From NCBI GenBank assembly GCA_002431915.1, contig DJEP01000018.1, forward strand, positions 1 to 21,506: 21,506 nucleotides of DNA, written 5' to 3'. Below the pieces are notes generated by a model that was given only the letters and a program-made list of their open reading frames with translations, did no database searches and was not told where the DNA came from. A program made the translations under genes and the position numbers. Below, piece by piece: positions 7,941-15,700 of this stretch. Each line of letters starts with the position of its first letter. Position 1 is the first letter of the stretch. The stretch comes from Lachnospiraceae bacterium UBA5895. Lineage in GTDB: Bacteria > Bacillota > Clostridia > Lachnospirales > Lachnospiraceae.

Positions 7941-8189
7941 ATGGAAAAAGAAAAGAGAACAGTTATGGAGACGATGAAACAAGGGATTATCGGAAAAACG
8001 GCAATTACTATTGCACAAAAGGAAATTCCACATGTGAATAGGGAGAATATGTGGGTATTTTCACTGTTCTGCTATGAATATGGAATTCCGGTTTATCAGA
8101 TCAAAGCATACGGAGATCTGACCTGCTACGACATCATAATAGATGCCCTGACAGGAACGGTCCTGAAAATAACAGAGAGTTGCCCATGA
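7941..8189 (+). CDS. Small PepSY-like domain protein
   Basis: This 82-residue protein has no signal peptide or membrane segment. Its C-terminal half, Y-Q-I-K-A-Y-G-D then Y-D-I-I-I-D-A-L-T-G-T-V-L-K-I, has the strand-strand pattern and the D-A-x-T-G-x-V-L signature seen in PepSY-like domains. The N-terminal half (I-G-K-T-A-I-T-I-A-Q-K-E) resembles the helix that leads into such domains. The function is unknown. It lies 33 bases upstream of the EAL gene and shares its transcript, so it could be an accessory to that c-di-GMP enzyme; this is inference. Its ribosome binding site sits inside the 7900-7930 hairpin. Confidence 0.65.
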   Translation: MEKEKRTVMETMKQGIIGKTAITIAQKEIPHVNRENMWVFSLFCYEYGIPVYQIKAYGDLTCYDIIIDALTGTVLKITESCP

Positions 8190-8222
8190 ACTGCGGAGCA
8201 GACGCACAAAGGAGAAAAAGCC

Positions 8223-9005
8223 ATGGAACTGCCGGAAGAATTTATCGGAGAAGCTGCCTTCGATGGAGAGAAGGAATGCTTCTATCAGCCATTTTTCAGC
8301 ACAGATAAGAAATGTATCTGGGGTGCTGAGGCTTTGTTCCGCCTGAAGGACGGGGAAGGCAATTATTATAATATGGATGACCTGGTTGCGAGAGCCGAAG
8401 AGGAAGGCTGGGTGGCAGAGATAGACCGCTGGGTCTTCCGGGAAGTATGTAAGAAAATCCCGGAGCTACGGACCTATGGCCTGAAGCGTGTGAATATCAA
8501 CCTGTCTCCGGCGGTGTGCCAGAACCCGGATACGGTGGAGAATATCCGGAAGGTGCTGAAGCAATACGGGATTTTCCGCAGCGAAATCTGCATGGAGATT
8601 ACGGAAATGTGTAAGGTAAAAGATAACGAGCACTTCAGCCGCATGACCGAACAGCTGACGGATCTGGGAATCCGGCTGGCACTGGATGACTTCGGCAAGG
8701 GCGAATCCAATCTTCTGCGGCTGATGCAGATTCCCTTTTCTACCCTGAAGATCGACAAAGAAATGGTCTGGGGAATGGAGACCAACCGGCTGGCGGCACC
8801 ACTGATCGAAGACATGATTCATTTCGCCCACCGCTATGGAATTCAGGTGACTGCAGAGGGAGTGGAGACTGTGGAACAGGCAAGGGAGCTAGCCGCTTAC
8901 GGCTGTGATTACCTGCAGGGTTACCTGATTGCACCACCACTGAACTACCTGAAATTCATTAATTTCCTGAAGAATCAGGGACAGAGGAATTTCCTGGAGA
9001 ATTAA
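8223..9005 (+). CDS. EAL-domain c-di-GMP phosphodiesterase (stand-alone)
   Basis: This 260-residue protein consists almost entirely of an EAL domain, which hydrolyses the second messenger c-di-GMP to pGpG. The residues expected for activity are all visible: E36 in the A-E-A-L motif, the N-x-N-x-S segment, E-I-T-E, D155-D156 in D-D-F-G-K-G-x-S, K176 in L-K-I-D-K, E212 in A-E-G-V-E-T, and the closing L-Q-G-Y. It should therefore be catalytically competent. No sensor, GGDEF or membrane domain is attached, so it is probably cytoplasmic and controlled by expression or by a partner. AAAGGAG at 8208-8214 sets the ATG start. c-di-GMP commonly governs surface adhesion and motility, which matches the adhesin operon and the chemoreceptor relic downstream. 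Confidence 0.92.
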   Translation: MELPEEFIGEAAFDGEKECFYQPFFSTDKKCIWGAEALFRLKDGEGNYYNMDDLVARAEEEGWVAEIDRWVFREVCKKIPELRTYGLKRVNINLSPAVCQNPDTVENIRKVLKQYGIFRSEICMEITEMCKVKDNEHFSRMTEQLTDLGIRLALDDFGKGESNLLRLMQIPFSTLKIDKEMVWGMETNRLAAPLIEDMIHFAHRYGIQVTAEGVETVEQARELAAYGCDYLQGYLIAPPLNYLKFINFLKNQGQRNFLEN

Positions 9006-9088
9006 GGGACGCAGGAAAACATGCATAAACGCATAGCCATAAATTTTCTCCGTTGCTCGTGTGTGGGATGTTTGGTGGTACTTATATT

Positions 9089-9117
9089 TTACCATGAGTG
9101 GAGAGAGAATTTATATA
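9089..9117 (+). promoter_or_regulatory. Weak candidate promoter upstream of the receptor relic and adhesin operon
   Basis: TTACCA (9089-9094) and TATATA (9112-9117) are 17 bases apart in the gap after the EAL gene. It is the best candidate I find between the EAL gene and the adhesin. If it is real, adhesin transcription may start upstream of the chemoreceptor relic. Confidence 0.25.
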
Positions 9118-9206
9118 TAAACAACGAGAAAACCCAGTAAAATCAATGGGCTGCGGAATTTAACAAATGCCTAAACAAATGTCTGAAAGAAGGAGAAAAG
9201 AAGGAA

Positions 9207-9646
9207 ATGAAAAGGGAAAATAACAAACCAAGACCACTGAGGATTGAATTAAAAAGTCTCTTCGGACGGATTGTGGGACTATGACGGTACTGTTCCTTCT
9301 GATCATCGGTATCATCATCCAGCTGTGGACGACAGATCAGAACATTATCAATGAAGTGAAATATGGCGCAGACCTCTACAAAGCAGAGGAGGTACATTGC
9401 CAGTGGGTGACGAGTCTTGGAATGGCACTGAATTACGGGCAGAACTTCAATGGAACACTGGATTCGACACAATGTGCACTGAGACAGTTCATCTATAATG
9501 AAGACAATCCTTCTGCCGAAGCGGCCAGAGCGGGAACTGCAGGAAAGGGATCCGCCGTTGTGGCGGAAAGTATTAAGGAACTTGCGAACCAGGCACAGAT
9601 TCTGAAAGAACTGACAGAGCGTTTCAGACTCAGAAAAATGAAGTAA
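9207..9646 (+). pseudogene. Methyl-accepting chemotaxis protein remnant (frameshift plus internal deletions)
   Basis: The ATG at 9207, with an AAGGA-type site upstream, opens a frame reading M-K-R-E-N-N-K... that stops at 9282. The sequence continues in a shifted frame from 9281 as a transmembrane helix, then an extracytoplasmic segment with H-C-Q-W and D-S-T-Q-C-A-L. That segment resembles the zinc-binding CZB-like sensor of Lachnospiraceae receptors. It then jumps directly to A-A-R-A-G-T-A-G-K-G-S-A-V-V-A-E, the conserved hairpin tip of the chemoreceptor signalling domain, and ends in a receptor-like tail (L-K-E-L-T-E-R-F). HAMP, most of the signalling coiled coil and the methylation helices are missing. 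A short functional protein starting at 9281 cannot be excluded, but decay is the simpler reading. Confidence 0.7.
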
Positions 9647-9701
9647 CATTGAGAAAGTGCCGGGAAACATCAGACACAGACTACATGGAAGAGAAGGCGT
9701 T

Positions 9702-12700
9702 ATGAAGAACAACGAACACAGACATAAAAGAAAGAACGGAAGGAAGAACAACAGATACCGGCGTGCTATCTACGGTATTCTCGCTGCGGTGATCACAGTG
9801 GGAGCTATCAGCGGGGTGGCGGCATGGGAAGAGGATGCACCTCTGTATCAGGCACCGGATCTGCAGATTGTAGCAGGACAGACAGAGTATGATCTGGCTG
9901 CAGGGATCACATATGACAGCAGCAAATATACGCTGTCGGTAGAAGATATCGGCGATCTGGATACCAACCGGATCGGCAGATATGAGGTGGCGTATGCTCT
10001 GACACCGATTGCAGAGACCCTGCCGGAAGAGACGGAGACTACCGAACCTACGGAGAGTCCCGAGGTGACTGAGAAGCCGGTTGCGGAGGAAACACAGACT
10101 CCCGAAGCGACTGTAACTCCGGAGGAAACACAGACTCCTGAAGCGACTGTAACTCCGGAGGAAACACAGACTCCCGAAGCGGCTGCGACTCCGGAAGCAA
10201 CACAGACTCCCGAAGCGGCTGCGACTCCGGAAGCAGCACAGACTCCCGAAGCTGCACAGTCCCCGGAGGTCACCACGGCTCCCGAAACCACTATAGCTCC
10301 GGAAGAATCCGGCACTTCTACCACAGAAGAATCCAAGGCACCGGAAGCACCCGAAGAGAATACGGAGAATGCTGACGGTGGGGAACTGGAAGAAGCGGAC
10401 GTAGAGGTGGAGGCAGAAGAAGGACAGCAGTTGTCTGCAGTCCTGCGCAGCTTCTTTCACACGGTAAGTGCCGCTGAAATCGAAAGAACAGAAGCGGAAA
10501 CTGAAGTGACCACGGAAACACCGGAATCCACAGAAGCACAGACGGAAGGACTTCCGGCAGAAACAACAGAAACAACAGAAACAACAGAAACAACGGAAAC
10601 CATAGAGACAACCGAAGCCACAGAGACCACAGAAGCGGTCGAAGCAGCCAAAGAGACCGAGGCACCACAGACAGCCGAACCGGTAGAAACTTCTGCCCCT
10701 GTGGAGTCTGTAGAAGCCACAGTACCCGTAGCACCTGCTGGAGAGCCGCAGTACTTTACCAGAACTGTCTGGGTCGTAGCCGGTGGAGACGGATTCTTCC
10801 TTGGCTATGAAGAGGGAGAAGTGCGTATTTCTGCCAGCGCACAACTGTATCAGTTAGAGCAGAAGAGCGAGGATCCACAGGATTATGAGGTGGTGCTGGC
10901 ACAGCCGGAAGTACTGACTGCCGGTCTGCGTGCCACGGACATTACGGCAGAGACTGTAGCAGGTGCGGCATTTGAAGTGACCAACGACAGTGAACTTCGC
11001 AATGCATTAAACATTGTAAATGAGAATGGCACTGCGGTAATCCGCAATATCCGTTTTGGCACTTATAATATAGAAGTAACAGCCAGCGATTCCGAGACCG
11101 GTAAGACGGCCACAGTGACCAGAACCGTTACGGTGGAAGGCATTGCTTTCGATGCACCGACACTGTATGTCGGTACGCGCAATACGGAATATAATCTGAC
11201 GGCAGACATGACGGCAGTGGATGAGAACGGTAACAACGCAGAAATCTATGTCGTTGATGAGAGTGCACTGGCGGCTGCCAGAGAGACTCTGGAAGATGAA
11301 GAGACCGGTGAAGTGATGGAACGTTTTATTCCCGGAATCTATCATGTAATACTGGGAGCAAAACATCCGGCTACCGGCGAAGAATTCACTGTGGAACGAG
11401 AGGTAGAAGTTGTAGAAGGATATTATCTATATGCACCTACTCTCTATATAGAAGCAGGAAGCACAGACTATGATGTCACCGAAGGAGTAGAACTTCGCTC
11501 CGCAGATACGGAAGAAGCTATGGAAGATGCAGTGATCACAGTGGAGGACATAAGTGACCTCTACCGTGGCATAATGGAAGAGGAAGAGACCGGAGAGGCA
11601 GGCGTAGCAGTTCAGACTTACAGCATGGAGGATGAATTACTGTCGGTGCGGACTGGTGAAAACGGAACTGATAATGAGGAGGCTATGCCAATGCTTCCAT
11701 TGAATGCCGGTGAGTACACTGTTACCCTGTCTGCGGAGAATCCGGACGGCAGCGGAGATCCCATCACTGTCGTGCGTACCCTGAAGGTACCTGCCAGAGC
11801 AGCAGAGACTCCTACAATGAACTTTGAAGCAACGGCTTATAAAGAAAGACTGACCAGCGATAAATATAAATCTGGACAGGTAGATTCCATTGGTGGTGGA
11901 AGAATAGTAGATAACTTGGATAGTTTATTTGATTCCGTGTCGAATGGCAGTGCTAAAAGGAAAGTTACAAATTATCATTATGCCTATATGACAACTTCTG
12001 GCAGATATCCACCGAATAGTGAAGTGTTCATGTCCAAGCTGCCTGAAGCAAGAGAATGGCTGAAGATTAAGAGATACACATCGCAATCAAGTGGTGGAAC
12101 ATATAGGGTAGAATATGAAGATATTTATTTGGGACATTATTTTGTCAGCCAAATAAGCTTATCAGCAAAAGCGGATGCTGCTCTGGATTATTACGTTTCA
12201 GTAGTGGGCACAAATCCTTCTGAAAATAGGAATCAAAGCGTTTCAATTCTTATTGGAAGAGATGTTGAAAGCGAAATGGCTCAACAAAGTACATATTGGA
12301 GTCAGGTAACACTACCGCAAATGAATAATGTCTTGGTTCCAAGCTCCGGTCAGACGATTCCAGGAACATCTATACAGTTAAAGTGGACTTATTCTAATCA
12401 GCCTGGTTTGTACCTGACATCTAATGGTTATACAGGCCCGATGATGCTGAGTAATACAGTACTGTCGTCGAATTCAAGCGGACATTTTAATCAAAAAATA
12501 GGTGACTGGAATCATTATGTAAATGGAGCCCGGGATCAATGGGATTCTGGTGAGATAAAAACAATGAAAAATGGAGGAACTCCGGATATAACATTGACAC
12601 CATTTACTACCGTGAGCAATCGTAATCTGGACATTCAGGATTTAGACAGGATGCTCGATAATGTCACCCCGGAAGCGTCTATATTGGTAGATGGAACGGG

Positions 12701-15700
12701 TAAGGACTTTATCGTACCCTACGGTACGGAACAGGGTTCTGAGAGCAATCCACAGATAATACCGAACATGCAGTATTGGCTGAAAGGTTTTCAGTTGAAT
12801 AAAAACACTGGAGATGAACGAGTTGCATATACCCTTCAGACGAACACCTGGTTCAAACTGGAAGACCTCAAGGCTACCACAACTGCCTCTGATAAGGGAA
12901 ACAACTGGAAGGTCAGCGGTGCGGGAGATTTTGAATTTGTGGCAAACGATGGTGTGAGCACCGTGAATCTGTACTCCGAGAATCAGAAGAATGTGAAGAT
13001 TACCCAGAAGGGTAACCACACCGACAGCACCAGCGCAGTTACCTCTTTTGCAGAGAGCCTGACACTGGATCTCTCCGGTGGAACATCAAAGTTCCTGAAC
13101 CTGACATCTGCCGACACACAGGCAGGTGCAGGAAATACAAGCAGACTGATTCTCAAGGGCTCCAAGAGTGTGGCAAGTATGACCCAGACCGCAGGCGACC
13201 TCTGGGACAGCGGTGCTGACAAGGGAAAGATCGCCACTGGTATTCTGGATGTGCAGACGGCTGATTTTACCGTACTGAAAGCATCCGCACAGAGTGTGAG
13301 CGATCCTGTGATTACCGTATACAATCATCTGCTCTCTAACGGTAAGCAGATTACGGTTGGCAAGGATGGAGGAGTCTTTGCAGACGGTGAAGTCATCGCA
13401 GTAAGTAAAGGCGAGAAGCTGGACGCTACTGACTTCACCACCGATGCTGCGAACCAGGCACAGAACATCTACACGATGAATCTGGATGACTATACCGTCA
13501 TCGCGAAGAAGCTGAACTCCAAGCCGATCCAGATTCTCAAGGGAGATGCGCAGCTGTATACAACCGATACTTACGCAGAAGCATTTCAATGGATCCAGAC
13601 CAATGGAGACGGCGGAGAATACACCGTGAAGATTCTGGTTCCCAGAAACTATGGAACTACAGACAGAGATGCCCTGATGCAGGTGACTACAGCGAAAGCA
13701 TCCAAGATCACACTGGAAGCTGCAGACGGAGCCAATATTGACAACGGCTACATGAGAATGCGTGCTGCCAGTGAACTGACGACTCTGGAAATGCATGACC
13801 AGGTAAAAATGGAATTAAAGAACATTTCCGTTCGAAGAAGTAATGCAGAGGGTCTTACCGATGAACAGATCATCTTTGTGAATAACAGCAGTGAACTGAC
13901 CATCGGTGCCAATTATAAGACGGTAGGAGATAAAGCCGACATTTACGGCGGAAGCTCCACGACAGACAGTACGAAAGATACTACGGTTATCGTAAACGGT
14001 GGAATCTTCCAGAATGTTTACGGTGGCAGCATGGAGCCCCACAGTCACAGTGGCAAATCATATATTACCGTGGGATCGGGGGCAACGGTTACAACTATCG
14101 ACGGTGCCAGCAAGGGAGAGAAGCAGAAACCCACCGGCAAGACTGCAGAGATCACACTGACTACCGGAGCCAGCATCGCGAATGTCTACAACTACGACAA
14201 GATGATGGTAGAGGCAGCGGCGACCATCTCAGAACAACTGGATTCCGAGAAGATAAAGACGGATCAGGGAACCGCCTATACCGGAGATGCTTATCAGGGT
14301 GAGACCATCCTGAAGGCGAATGCTACGCTGACTCTGTCCAATGCCTCCGGCAGACGACAGATGGGAAGCTTAAAGCTGGATGCGCAGGCAGCAGCAGGTG
14401 CGACCTTCCAGTTTAATAAGGCAGTGGGAACCGTAAGTGAAACCAACAATGAACAGTTGATATGGCTGACTGCAAAACAGCCGGTAGACGGTACGAACAC
14501 GAACCACAAAATCACAGTGAAATACACAGAGGGCACAAAACCCACCGCTAATGACATTATCTTCTATCTGCCGAATGCGGATCACACCAGTAAGACGGTT
14601 CACACTACTTACATTGAGGATGGCTTTGGTGGAGTGGATGCAAAGGGAGATGCCTGCCTGATGTTACCCAGTCCGGGTACCAACACGATCATCATGAAGA
14701 ACATGAGTGTTGGCTTGTCTGTGGGAGACAGCAATACCGTAACAGCATTCATGACTGTTGCGGATGCCATCAATTCTACGGATCCCAACAAACTGGGTAT
14801 CAAGAAGCTGGAAGAGACAACGCCGGGACAGAATTACCGCATTACTTTCTTTGCGGATGGCTATGCATTTACGTCAACAGACAGTGCGGCAATCGTGTCC
14901 ATGTGGACGAGCCGGGTGGGGAATGTGACATGGACCAGTAAGATCAGCGTGGATGGCAGCGAACTGGCTGCGGCCAACACCGTATACGGAGCCAACGGCG
15001 ACATCAGCTTCTTTGGAGCCAAGACGATCATAAAGGACATTAAATTCGATGCGCAGACGGATATCAATGTATACGCAGAGGGTAAACCACTGGAAGTACA
15101 GACTGGTGTGGAGACAGAAGGACCGGGACTGATCAATATCTATGGTGGCAGTAAGACCAATGCTACGACTTCAGATACGTCTATTATCGTACAGTCCGGT
15201 AAGATCGGAAATATCTACGGAGGCGGCAAAAAGCCTCACACCGGCAACACGAACATTACCGTAAGCGGAGGAACAGCGAAAAACATTTATGGCGGCGGCA
15301 GCGGGGCGGAGGGAACCGTATCCGGATCCACGACTGTCAAAGTAGATGGCTGTGATATCACAAACGGTGGTATCTACGGCGGTGGCATGGGAACTGCGGC
15401 AACGGTAGGCGGAAGCACCTCTGTGACCTACGTCAACCAGAACGCGACCGAGCACAAAACCGATATTTTAAAGGCAATCAGCGGCTCCGGTACCGACGAT
15501 GCCGGAACACTGGTAAATAATGTTACCGGTGACAAGAGGATTCATCTGACAGCTAAGGGCAGAACCTTTACAGCAGGTCTGGTGGTGACGGATCTGGCGG
15601 GATTTGACGCACTGGAGCTGGGACAGACCGGAGGAACGGCGACAACTTACGAGAGAGCACTGTTGCGTGTCACCGGAAGATTTGACAGCAAGGCGGTGGA

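Noticed and set aside
9006..9110. Possible c-di-GMP-I riboswitch (GGGACGCAGG at 9006 resembles part of the consensus)
   Set aside because: The other conserved blocks, including the GCACAGGGCAAACC-type segment and the tetraloop-receptor pairing, are absent.
9685..9705. Six-codon leader ORF overlapping the adhesin start by ATGA
   Set aside because: It lies over the adhesin's own ribosome binding site and has none itself; such short frames arise easily by chance.
10086..10301. CRISPR-like array
   Set aside because: The 36-bp repeats are contiguous, without unique spacers, and lie in frame inside a coding region.
9681..10844. Long reverse-strand open frame (387 codons) opposite the adhesin stalk
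   Set aside because: It is a shadow of the repeated Glu/Thr/Pro codons on the + strand: its translation is Cys/Phe/Gly/Arg-rich low complexity, with no domain and no ribosome site.
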